NCBI GenBank assembly: GCA_043753895.1
Contig: JAYUWK010000181.1
Span: 1-64,000 of the forward strand
Length of the DNA stretch: 64,000 nt
Direction of reading: 5' to 3'
Origin: WLMZ01 sp043753895
GTDB taxonomy: Bacteria > Actinomycetota > Acidimicrobiia > Acidimicrobiales > Ilumatobacteraceae
A program made the position numbers and the translations under genes. The notes below the pieces were generated by a model. It worked only from the letters and a program-made list of their open reading frames with translations, was not told the DNA's origin and ran no database searches. Positions within the stretch are counted from its first letter, which is position 1; the number at the start of each line of letters is the position of its first letter. Below are positions 9,825 to 17,595 of the stretch, piece after piece.

Positions 9825-10775
9825 ATGTCCGCAACGTCTCCGACTGCACCCGCTCCGCTCATCATCCTCGACTGCGATCCCGGTCACGACGACGCGATTG
9901 CGATCGTGGTCGCGGCGAAGCACACGAACCTGCTCGGCATCACCACCGTTGCGGGCAACGCTCCCCTCGCGCTCACCACGCGTAACGCGCTCATCATGAC
10001 CGACCTGCTCGGCATCGATACACCGGTGCACAGTGGCGCCGAACGTCCGCTCGTGGCACCGCCTCGACATGCCGGGTACGTACACGGTGCGAGCGGTCTC
10101 GACGGCGCAGATCTGCCCGAACCGACTCGCGCGGCCGACAGCAACCATGCGATCGACTTCATCATCGACACATGCCGCACCACCGAGGGTGTGTGGCTGG
10201 TGCCCATCGGCCCGCTCACCAACGTCGCTTTGGCGCTTCGTGCGGCACCCGACCTCGCCGGGCGTATCGGCGGCATCTCGCTGATGGGTGGTGGCACATT
10301 CGGCAACCGCACCGCTGCCGCCGAGTTCAATCTGTGGGCCGATCCCGAGGCGGCCGCGATCGTTTTCGAGTACGGCGGACCGCTGATCATGAGCGGGCTC
10401 GATGTGACCCATCAGTTCCAGGCAACGCCTGATCGCATCGACAAGGTCCGCGCCGTGCCGGGCCGACTGGCCGAATTGCTCGCCGATCTGCTTGTCTTCT
10501 TCAGCCACACCTACACCACGCGACACGACGACATGGGCGGCGCCGCGGTGCACGACCCGATCGCCGTGATGGCACTCACCCACCCCGAGTTGTTCACGGT
10601 CATTCCCCGACACGTGGTCATCGAGGTGTGGGGCGAACACACACGCGGCATGACCCTCATCGACCAGCGCTCTCTGATCGAACGTCGACCACCGAACTGC
10701 GACATGCTCACCCACGTCGACGCGGACGCAGCCTTCGAGATCGTCGTTCAGGCAATCGCCAGCTACAGCCGCTGA
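9825..10775 (+). CDS. Inosine/uridine-preferring nucleoside hydrolase family protein
   Basis: It hydrolyses the N-glycosidic bond of ribonucleosides, releasing base and ribose for salvage. The 316-residue protein has the N-terminal calcium-binding signature DCDPGHDD (Asp16, Asp18, Asp22, Asp23) and the family segments TVAGNAPL, PIGPLTNVALAL and GLDVTHQ. DPIAVMALTHPELF near the C-terminus carries the last conserved Asp. The exact nucleoside preference cannot be read from the sequence. It is followed 38 bp later by a zinc dehydrogenase on the same strand. Confidence 0.93.
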   Translation: MSATSPTAPAPLIILDCDPGHDDAIAIVVAAKHTNLLGITTVAGNAPLALTTRNALIMTDLLGIDTPVHSGAERPLVAPPRHAGYVHGASGLDGADLPEPTRAADSNHAIDFIIDTCRTTEGVWLVPIGPLTNVALALRAAPDLAGRIGGISLMGGGTFGNRTAAAEFNLWADPEAAAIVFEYGGPLIMSGLDVTHQFQATPDRIDKVRAVPGRLAELLADLLVFFSHTYTTRHDDMGGAAVHDPIAVMALTHPELFTVIPRHVVIEVWGEHTRGMTLIDQRSLIERRPPNCDMLTHVDADAAFEIVVQAIASYSR

Positions 10776-10813
10776 CCACGCTCTCACGTTTGCGACCGCG
10801 GTACTGTCGGCCC

Positions 10814-11857
10814 ATGCGCGCAGCCGTTATCCGTGATTGGCAACTCCGAGTCGACGACATCGCCGAGCCCACACCCGGGCCGGGGCAGGTGTTGACAAAA
10901 GTACTTGCATGTGGAATCTGTGGCAGCGACCTACATCTGTTGCAGCATGGCCGCGAGCAGCGCGCCATCGCCGAGAAGTTCAGCGAGGGTCTTGCTCCCG
11001 AGCCCGTGTCGATGCAGATGTTCGTGCCCGAGCGCGACATGGTGATGGGACACGAGTTCTGTTGCGAGGTCGTCGAGCTCGGACAGGGCGTCAACAACCT
11101 CGCGATTGGCGATGTGATCGTGTCGATGCCGGTTGCCTTCGACCACACGGGCCTGCACGGCATCGGCTTCAGCAATACATACAACGGTGGTTACGCCGAA
11201 CTGATGGTGCTCAACGAGATGATGGGTATCAAGGTGCCCGCGGGTCTGCCTCCCGAGCTTGCATCGCTCACCGAACCACTCGCTGTGGGCGTGCATGCGG
11301 TGGCGAAAAGTCGCATCACCACGGGTGAGTCGGCCATCGTGATCGGCCTCGGTCCAGTTGGCTTGGCCTGTATCGCCGAGTTGAAGATGCGCGATATCGG
11401 ACCCATCGTCGCAGCGGACTTCTCGCCGAAACGCCGCGCACTAGCCGAGGCTATGGGCGCCGACGTCGTAGTCGATCCTCGCGAGACCACCGCGATCGAT
11501 GCATGGCGCCAGGCCGATGGCATTCGCCCACTCGTCATCTTCGAAGCCGTTGGCGTGCCCGGCATGATCAATGAAGCCATGCGGGTTGCTCCGCGCAACA
11601 GCCGCATTCTCGTGGTGGGCGTGTGTATGCAGCAGGACATGCTTCACCCGATGCTCGGCATCAAGGGTGAGTTGAATATTCAATTCGCGCTGGGGTACGA
11701 GCCCACCGAATTCGCCGCCGCACTCGAAGCCATCGCCGACGGCAAGGTGGATCTGTCGTCATGGATCACGGGAACAGTGCACATCGACGGTGTCCCGCAG
11801 GCCTTCACTGACCTGGGTAACCCCGAGGCGCACGCCAAGATTCTGGTCACTCCCTAG
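10814..11857 (+). CDS. Zinc-binding medium-chain alcohol dehydrogenase family protein
   Basis: A 347-residue MDR oxidoreductase. The catalytic-zinc segments are GICGSDLHLLQHG and GHEFCCEVVELG, and the dinucleotide-binding motif is GLGPVGLACIAEL. The Asp after the second strand (VAADFSP) favours NAD over NADP. The usual four-Cys structural-zinc lobe is absent, replaced by an insert of about 35 residues (REQRAIAEKFSEG...). The frame is open from 10628, but that part lies inside the nucleoside hydrolase gene, so the ATG at 10814 is used. The substrate is unknown. Confidence 0.88.
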   Translation: MRAAVIRDWQLRVDDIAEPTPGPGQVLTKVLACGICGSDLHLLQHGREQRAIAEKFSEGLAPEPVSMQMFVPERDMVMGHEFCCEVVELGQGVNNLAIGDVIVSMPVAFDHTGLHGIGFSNTYNGGYAELMVLNEMMGIKVPAGLPPELASLTEPLAVGVHAVAKSRITTGESAIVIGLGPVGLACIAELKMRDIGPIVAADFSPKRRALAEAMGADVVVDPRETTAIDAWRQADGIRPLVIFEAVGVPGMINEAMRVAPRNSRILVVGVCMQQDMLHPMLGIKGELNIQFALGYEPTEFAAALEAIADGKVDLSSWITGTVHIDGVPQAFTDLGNPEAHAKILVTP

Positions 11858-11881
11858 CGATCGGCGCGTGGACAGAATCCC

Positions 11882-13996
11882 ATGAGCGACCTCAGCTTTC
11901 CCCGCCAGTACGCGCGCACGCAGCGACTCACTCTCGGGGAACCGCGCACCGTCACGGTGGCTCCCGACGGCTTGCGGGTGGTGTTCTGTCGCAGCGAGGC
12001 GGGCGACGATCCTGTGAACTGTCTGTGGGTGCTCGATCTCGCCACTGGCACCGAGCGGATGGTGGCCGATCCGCGTCAACTGCTCGCCGACGACACTCCG
12101 GTGGATCTACCGATCGAAGAGCTCGCCCGACGCGAGCGTGCCCGCGAGAGCGCTGGCGGCGTGGTCGCGTACGCCACCGATGCCGCAGTGACGGTGGCAG
12201 CATTCGCACTGAGTGGTCGGCTGTTCGGCGTGGGCCTCATCAGTGGTTCGGCACGCGAACTGAAGGTGCATGGCCCGGTGTTCGATCCGCGCCCCGATCC
12301 CACCGGCCAACGCGTTGCGTATGTGAATGGTGCGACGCTACGTATCGGCGAACTCGACGCCAGCAGTTGGGAGCTCGCGGCCGAGCCGAACGATCACGCG
12401 CACAGCGTCACCTGGGGAAGCGCCGAGTTCGTGGCGGCCGAGGAAATGGGTCGTCACCGCGGGTACTGGTGGTCGCCCGACGGTTCATCGATTGCCGTGG
12501 AACGAGCCGATACCTCTTCGGTGGCCGTGTGGTACATCGCCGATCCGGCGCACCCCGATGCCCTCCCGGCCGAGCACCGCTATCCGTCAGCCGGCACTGA
12601 CAATGCGGCGGTGTCGCTACACATCTTCACGGTGGCGAGCGCGGCGTTTCCTGATCACTCGCCCGTGGCCGTGCAGTGGGACAGCGACTCGTACCCCTAC
12701 CTCGCGAGCGTCAGTTGGCCCGCCACCGAACGGCTCCTCCTCACGGTGCAATCACGTGATCAGACTGAGCTGGTCGTTCTCGAAGCCGATCCACGAAGTG
12801 GTGTGACGACGGTCGTGTTCCATGACAGCAACGACCAGTGGGTCGACCTCGTACCGGGCACTCCGGCGCTGCTCGGTGATGGGCGTCTCGTGATGGCCGG
12901 CGACCGCGCCGGGGCGATGCGCCTGCTCGTGGGCGGGGAGCCGATGTCGCCTCCCGATGTGCAGGTGCGATCGATATCGGGGGTCACCGGTAACGCGGTC
13001 ACGTTCGTCGCGAATCCACTCGACGATCCCACGGTGCATCACGTGTGGCGTTGGACGCCCGAAGGCGCGTGCAAACGCCTCACGTCCGAGCCCGGCGTCC
13101 ACCAGGCCACGGTCGGCGGAACCACGACGGCGATCCGTTCGGCCACACTCGAGGCGCACGGTGCAACCCTGCGCGTCGGCGCGCTGACCATTGCCTCCAA
13201 CGCTCACACAGCGCTGGTCGAACCGAACGTGACCATTCACCGCGTTGGTGATGACGACCTCAGCGTCGCCGTCGTGTTGCCCCACGGCCCCATCACTGGC
13301 CCGCTGCCGGTGCTCCTCGATCCATATGGCGGCCCGCGTGCGCAACGCGTGCTCAGTGCCAAGAGTGCGTATCTGTCGTCGCAATGGTTCGCCGATCAAG
13401 GATTTGCCGTCATCGTCATCGATGGCCGCGGCACGCCCGGGCGCGGCACGGAATGGGAACGAGCCGTGCATCACGACCTTGCCGGACCAGTGCTCGACGA
13501 TCAGGTACGCGGCCTCGAGGCGATCACCGACCGTCTCGCCGCCGACGGCGTCGAACTTGATCGCGGACGAGTCGGCATACGTGGCTGGAGTTTCGGCGGA
13601 TACCTAGCAGCACTCGCCGTGCTGCAACGCCCCGACATCTTTCACGCGGCGGTCGCGGGCGCGCCGGTGACCGAGTGGCGTCTCTATGACACGCATTACA
13701 GCGAGCGCTATCTCGGCGATCCGTTCAGTGAGCCCGCGCTATATGACCGCTCGTCGCTCACTGGCCTCGCCAACCAACTCAGCCGACCGCTGCTCCTCAT
13801 TCACGGCCTGGCCGACGACAACGTCGTGGCCGCGCACACACTGCAGTTCTCGTCTGCATTGCTCGCCGCAGGCAAACCCCACGAGGTGCTCCCACTGTCT
13901 GGCGTCACCCACATGACCCCGCAAGAGGTCGTCGCAGAAAACCTGCTGCTGCACCAGCTCGAGTTTCTCCGGCGTTCGTTGCGGATCAGTCACTAA
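11882..13996 (+). CDS. S9 family peptidase (dipeptidyl peptidase IV-like)
   Basis: A 704-residue serine peptidase with an N-terminal beta-propeller (about 1-440) and a C-terminal alpha/beta-hydrolase domain. The catalytic Ser570 lies in GWSFGGY, the Asp in LADDNV (645 or 646), and His677 in GVTHMTP. Family members cleave dipeptides, often after proline. YWWSPDGSSIAVERAD in the propeller is typical of DPP-IV. No signal peptide is visible, so a cytoplasmic enzyme is inferred. It starts 24 bp after the dehydrogenase gene, probably in one transcript. Confidence 0.93.
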   Translation: MSDLSFPRQYARTQRLTLGEPRTVTVAPDGLRVVFCRSEAGDDPVNCLWVLDLATGTERMVADPRQLLADDTPVDLPIEELARRERARESAGGVVAYATDAAVTVAAFALSGRLFGVGLISGSARELKVHGPVFDPRPDPTGQRVAYVNGATLRIGELDASSWELAAEPNDHAHSVTWGSAEFVAAEEMGRHRGYWWSPDGSSIAVERADTSSVAVWYIADPAHPDALPAEHRYPSAGTDNAAVSLHIFTVASAAFPDHSPVAVQWDSDSYPYLASVSWPATERLLLTVQSRDQTELVVLEADPRSGVTTVVFHDSNDQWVDLVPGTPALLGDGRLVMAGDRAGAMRLLVGGEPMSPPDVQVRSISGVTGNAVTFVANPLDDPTVHHVWRWTPEGACKRLTSEPGVHQATVGGTTTAIRSATLEAHGATLRVGALTIASNAHTALVEPNVTIHRVGDDDLSVAVVLPHGPITGPLPVLLDPYGGPRAQRVLSAKSAYLSSQWFADQGFAVIVIDGRGTPGRGTEWERAVHHDLAGPVLDDQVRGLEAITDRLAADGVELDRGRVGIRGWSFGGYLAALAVLQRPDIFHAAVAGAPVTEWRLYDTHYSERYLGDPFSEPALYDRSSLTGLANQLSRPLLLIHGLADDNVVAAHTLQFSSALLAAGKPHEVLPLSGVTHMTPQEVVAENLLLHQLEFLRRSLRISH

Positions 13997-14018
13997 GCCG
14001 CAGGCTACGTTGGACATT

Positions 14019-14420
14019 GTGAACACGCGCCTGTCGGATCTCTACGCAAATGTGGCTGTGCATGCCACCGAGGACCGAGAGCACGAGGCCGCCGTCGAAC
14101 TGCTGCTGCTCGTGATGGTCGCTGATCATCACATCACCGACGAAGAGCTCGACGAGATCCGCCGGATCAGCGAAGACTCGGGCTGGGAAACACCGACCTT
14201 CTCGTTCGATCAGCACCTCGGACCGGCCATGGCCAAGGTGCGCCACGCCGTGGCCACCGACACCATCGATGAGTTCCTCGATTCGGTCGATGCCCGCATC
14301 AGCAGCAGCGTGCTCCGCGCGTCGCTGTTTTCTGCCGCCCGCGATGTGGCAGGTGTGGACCATGCGATCGACCCGATGGAGCAGAACCTGCTCGGCCAAC
14401 TCGCCGCCCGCTTCGACTGA
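14019..14420 (+). CDS. TerB-like (tellurite-resistance/DjlA helical) family protein
   Basis: A 133-residue acidic helical protein. The pattern AAVELLLLVMVADHHITDEELDEI, with paired acidic residues, is typical of TerB-like domains, which bind metals and occur in membrane-stress proteins. The GTG at 14019 is preferred to a TTG at 14010. It starts 22 bp after the peptidase stop and closes the plus-strand island. No other ter genes are nearby, so tellurite resistance should not be assumed. Confidence 0.72.
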   Translation: MNTRLSDLYANVAVHATEDREHEAAVELLLLVMVADHHITDEELDEIRRISEDSGWETPTFSFDQHLGPAMAKVRHAVATDTIDEFLDSVDARISSSVLRASLFSAARDVAGVDHAIDPMEQNLLGQLAARFD

Positions 14421-14432
14421 GTCGGCTGCTCG

Positions 14433-14469
14433 GGCGCGCTCCGCGCCAACACTTGGCGCGCTCCGCGCC
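14433..14469. terminator. Tandem hairpins between convergent genes
   Basis: GGCGCGCTCCGCGCC occurs at 14433-14447 and again at 14455-14469. Each copy folds alone into a 6-bp GC stem with loop CTC. They lie between the convergent TerB-like gene and prmC, a position suited to bidirectional termination, but neither side has a T-run. Confidence 0.45.
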
Positions 14470-14500
14470 CAACAAACCAAACCCCCCGCAGGACGCACCG

Positions 14501-15457
14501 TCAGCGGTGGGCGATGGCGATTCGGTCGCGGCCCGTGAGGTCGGGGCGGATCACGATGCGACTGAGGCCGGCGTCGCGCAGCAGAGCAGCCACAGCGCCA
14601 CCCTGGTCGGCGCCGATCTCGAGCACCAAGGCGCCGCCGGGTCGCAGCCACTCGCACGCGCCCGCGACAATGACGCGAAGGTCGCGTAAGCCATCGTTGC
14701 CGCTGAACAGGGCGAGATGCGGTTCCCAACAGAGGACGTCGTCGTGCACGTCTGGGTCGTTATCTGCAATGTAGGGCGGGTTCGCCACGACCAGATCCAG
14801 TGCACCACGCAGGTGCGCGGGAAGCGCCTCGAACCACGAACCCTGCACGACGCGCACCGCTTGAGCGCCCGGGCCCACGCCGACCACATTGGCCGATGCG
14901 ACTACGATTGCATCGGGCGATACGTCGGCGAGCCACACCGTGCACGAGCCGAGCGGTAGCTCCGCAGCGAGCGACAGCCCGATGGCACCGCTGCCAGTAC
15001 CGAGATCCACCACCTGCAGCGGCTGGACGCTCGCGTTTGGAAGCATGGCCCGCACCAGCCCGAGTGCTGTTTCGCAGACCCACTCGGTCTCGGGGCGCGG
15101 GATGAGCACCCGGTGATCGACCATCAGATCGAGGCGACGGAACTGCCACCGGCCCAACACGTACTGCAACGGCTCGCCTGCCTGACGGCGAGCGATCATG
15201 GCGTCGAGGTGCACCACCATTGCGTGGGCAACCGGTGCGTCGAGTTCGGCCGTGAACTCCGGCCCATCGCAGCCACTGGCGACCTCGCACATCCACCGCG
15301 CGTGGTTGCGATCGCCGAGCACCGCCGCTGTCTCAGCCAGCAACTCGCGCCATGTGATCGTGGGGCCGTCGTCGAACATCAGTAGGTCTACATCGACGTC
15401 GTCATCGGGCCCGTCGGCGTGTGCGAAGTCGCGGCCGAACGCGCTGTCGTCAGTCAT
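14501..15457 (-). CDS. prmC: Peptide chain release factor N5-glutamine methyltransferase
   Basis: It methylates the GGQ glutamine of release factors using S-adenosylmethionine. The 318-residue protein has an N-terminal helical domain, the SAM motif DLGTGSGAIGLSLA and the catalytic LVVANPPYIAD (NPPY). A long acidic N-terminal stretch (about 20-35) precedes the conserved part. The ATG at 15457 overlaps the prfA stop by 8 bp; the longer frame to 15667 lies inside prfA and is rejected. The prfA-prmC pair fits its function. Confidence 0.96.
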   Translation of the reverse strand: MTDDSAFGRDFAHADGPDDDVDVDLLMFDDGPTITWRELLAETAAVLGDRNHARWMCEVASGCDGPEFTAELDAPVAHAMVVHLDAMIARRQAGEPLQYVLGRWQFRRLDLMVDHRVLIPRPETEWVCETALGLVRAMLPNASVQPLQVVDLGTGSGAIGLSLAAELPLGSCTVWLADVSPDAIVVASANVVGVGPGAQAVRVVQGSWFEALPAHLRGALDLVVANPPYIADNDPDVHDDVLCWEPHLALFSGNDGLRDLRVIVAGACEWLRPGGALVLEIGADQGGAVAALLRDAGLSRIVIRPDLTGRDRIAIAHR

Positions 15458-16517
15458 CACCAGTGGCGAGCTGGCGGGCTCGTTGTTCGGCAGCCAAGGC
15501 CTCGACGACGTCGGTGAGGTTGCCGGCGAGCACCTCCTGCAAACGATAGATCGTGAAACCGATGCGGTGATCGGTGACCCGGTTCTCCTTGTAGTTGTAT
15601 GTGCGGATCTTCTCGCCGCGACCCCCGGTACCCACCTGCAACTTGCGCTCGGCGGACGCCTTTGCATCGGCTTCCTGCTGCGCTGCCTGCAACAGGCGTG
15701 CGCGCAGCACGGTCATTGCCCTCGCCCTGTTCTGCAATTGGCTGCGTTCGTCTTGCATGGCCACTGCGATGCCAGTGGGCTTGTGCGTGATACGCACCGC
15801 CGAGTCGGTGGTGTTGACACCCTGCCCGCCGGGGCCACTGGCGCGATACACGTCGATCTGCAGATCCTTTTCATCGATCTCGATCTCGACCTCTTCTGCC
15901 TCGGCCAGCACCAGCACGGTGGCCGACGAAGTATGAATCCGACCCTGGCTCTCGGTGACCGGCACGCGCTGCACGCGGTGCGTGCCGCCCTCGTACTTGA
16001 GATGGCTCCATGCGGTGTCGCCCTTGACCATGAACGTGATCTGGTTCAGGCCGCCGAGGTCGCTCGCATCGGTGGACAAAACATCGATCGACCAACATTG
16101 TTGAGCCGCGTAGCCGGAATACATCTCGAACAGATCGCGTGCAAACAGGTTCGCCTCCTCGCCGCCCTCGGCCCCACGAATCTCCATGATGACGGCCTTG
16201 CCATCGTTGGGATCACGAGGCAGCAACAACAACCGGATGCCCTCCTCGAGCCGGGCGATCTCGGCATCGGAAGCGGCGAGGTCGTCGCGTAGCGCCTCGC
16301 GCTCGTCAGCGCTCGCGTACGTGAGCAATTCCCGCGCAGCCGTTGAATCCTCGACCGACGCACGCAGCGAACGGATGAGCGTGACGATCGGCGTGAGCTC
16401 CTTGTACCGCTTGGTTTTCTCACGCAGCAAACCGGCATCGGTGAGAATCGCCGAGTCCGACAGTTCGGCCTCGACGGTGAGGTATTCGTCTTCTACAGCG
16501 GCCAATCGATCAATCAC
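15450..16517 (-). CDS. prfA: Peptide chain release factor 1
   Basis: It terminates translation at UAA and UAG. The 355-residue protein has an N-terminal coiled coil, the tripeptide PVT (186-188) of the RF1 class rather than the SPF of RF2, and the catalytic SGPGGQGVNTTDSA with GGQ at 230-232. It starts with GTG at 16517. The downstream prmC overlaps by 8 bp, so modifier and substrate are co-translated. Confidence 0.98.
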   Translation of the reverse strand: MIDRLAAVEDEYLTVEAELSDSAILTDAGLLREKTKRYKELTPIVTLIRSLRASVEDSTAARELLTYASADEREALRDDLAASDAEIARLEEGIRLLLLPRDPNDGKAVIMEIRGAEGGEEANLFARDLFEMYSGYAAQQCWSIDVLSTDASDLGGLNQITFMVKGDTAWSHLKYEGGTHRVQRVPVTESQGRIHTSSATVLVLAEAEEVEIEIDEKDLQIDVYRASGPGGQGVNTTDSAVRITHKPTGIAVAMQDERSQLQNRARAMTVLRARLLQAAQQEADAKASAERKLQVGTGGRGEKIRTYNYKENRVTDHRIGFTIYRLQEVLAGNLTDVVEALAAEQRARQLATGDD

Positions 16518-16557
16518 AACCCCGCAAGGCTACGCCAGGCTGGGGCGAACGCCGCGC

Positions 16558-17586
16558 CTAGCCCCACGTGACGATGCGCACCGGGCCAACGGCTTGCTCG
16601 GCCAAACGGCGCGTGACCGGCGATGCGTCGCGCTCGGGTACGAGCAGTACCACGACAGCATCGGGAGCATCGGGTAGGTGCATCTGTCGCGCATCGACGG
16701 CAAACGGCACCAGATCGAGGTCGATGCCCACCGAGCAGACGACCACAAGCGCCTCGCCGGACGGCGACTCACCGATGGCCACGCACGGTACGGGATCCTT
16801 GAGGTTCGCCCGAGGTACCGGCGGGTCGGCCACCCGCAATCGTGCAGCCCCGACGCGCTCGGGTTGCTGCAACACCTGCCACCGCAAGAACCGCTCGGCA
16901 CCGAGCCGGTTGAGCGGGTGCAAAGGCGCGCCTACGCTGCGATGTCGGGCGACGGCATCGACCACACCGGCCAGCGCTTCCACAGTCGGCCGATTGCCGT
17001 GCAACGTCATGAACGACTCGCGATCGTGTACCCCGACGCCAACCTCGAGGCGGGTCTCACCGGTGTGTGCATCAGTGACGACACGACACACTTCGAGCCC
17101 ACGAATCTCGCCGGCGAGCACACCGTGCTCCTCCACGGGTTCGGCCCCGCCCTCGGCGATCACCGGGCGCCATATCGCGTGGAGCGGATCGATGTCAGCC
17201 ACCGTCGGATACGGCTCGGCAACGGCAGGTACGAGCACGCGCTCCACGGCATGCCACACCGTGGCGGGGGTGCTGAACAGCGCGGCTCGGCGAGCGAGCA
17301 CTCCGGTGGCAGCCTCAGCAATGATCGCGACATCGCCCACGTCGGCCTGCCGACTCGCCCACGCGAGTGCTGCGCCAAGACCGCGTTCGGGGTGTTCGTC
17401 GAGCAACACCCATGCAGTGCCGTCGGCGACCAACGCTGCGCCCCGGCCGAAGCCGCTGGCCTCGGCGGGTGACGCGTTCGCACCGGGTTCGTGGCCGATG
17501 TGGTCACGCACCAATGCCTTCAGCTTCATGGCGAGCAGGCTGGCTCGTCGCGATGGGCCAGCGGAGGAAGGTGCAGTTGTCACCAC
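16558..17586 (-). CDS. Conserved-looking hypothetical protein upstream of prfA
   Basis: I do not recognise this 342-residue protein. It is soluble, without membrane segments or signal. An N-terminal half rich in Ala/Val (GRGAALVADGTAWVLLDEHP) leads into a region with many charged residues and a C-terminal half that alternates strands and helices (VPCVAIGESPSGEALVVVCS). It uses the same high-GC third positions as its neighbours and lies 40 bp upstream of prfA, so it is probably real and co-transcribed. The GTG at 17586 is taken; an ATG at 17529 (MKLKALVRDH) is equally possible. Confidence 0.7.
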   Translation of the reverse strand: MVTTAPSSAGPSRRASLLAMKLKALVRDHIGHEPGANASPAEASGFGRGAALVADGTAWVLLDEHPERGLGAALAWASRQADVGDVAIIAEAATGVLARRAALFSTPATVWHAVERVLVPAVAEPYPTVADIDPLHAIWRPVIAEGGAEPVEEHGVLAGEIRGLEVCRVVTDAHTGETRLEVGVGVHDRESFMTLHGNRPTVEALAGVVDAVARHRSVGAPLHPLNRLGAERFLRWQVLQQPERVGAARLRVADPPVPRANLKDPVPCVAIGESPSGEALVVVCSVGIDLDLVPFAVDARQMHLPDAPDAVVVLLVPERDASPVTRRLAEQAVGPVRIVTWG

Positions 17587-17595
17587 TGCGTCAGG

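Noticed and set aside
14019..14420. Tellurite resistance operon
   Set aside because: Only one TerB-like domain protein is present; no terC, terD, terE or terZ neighbours.
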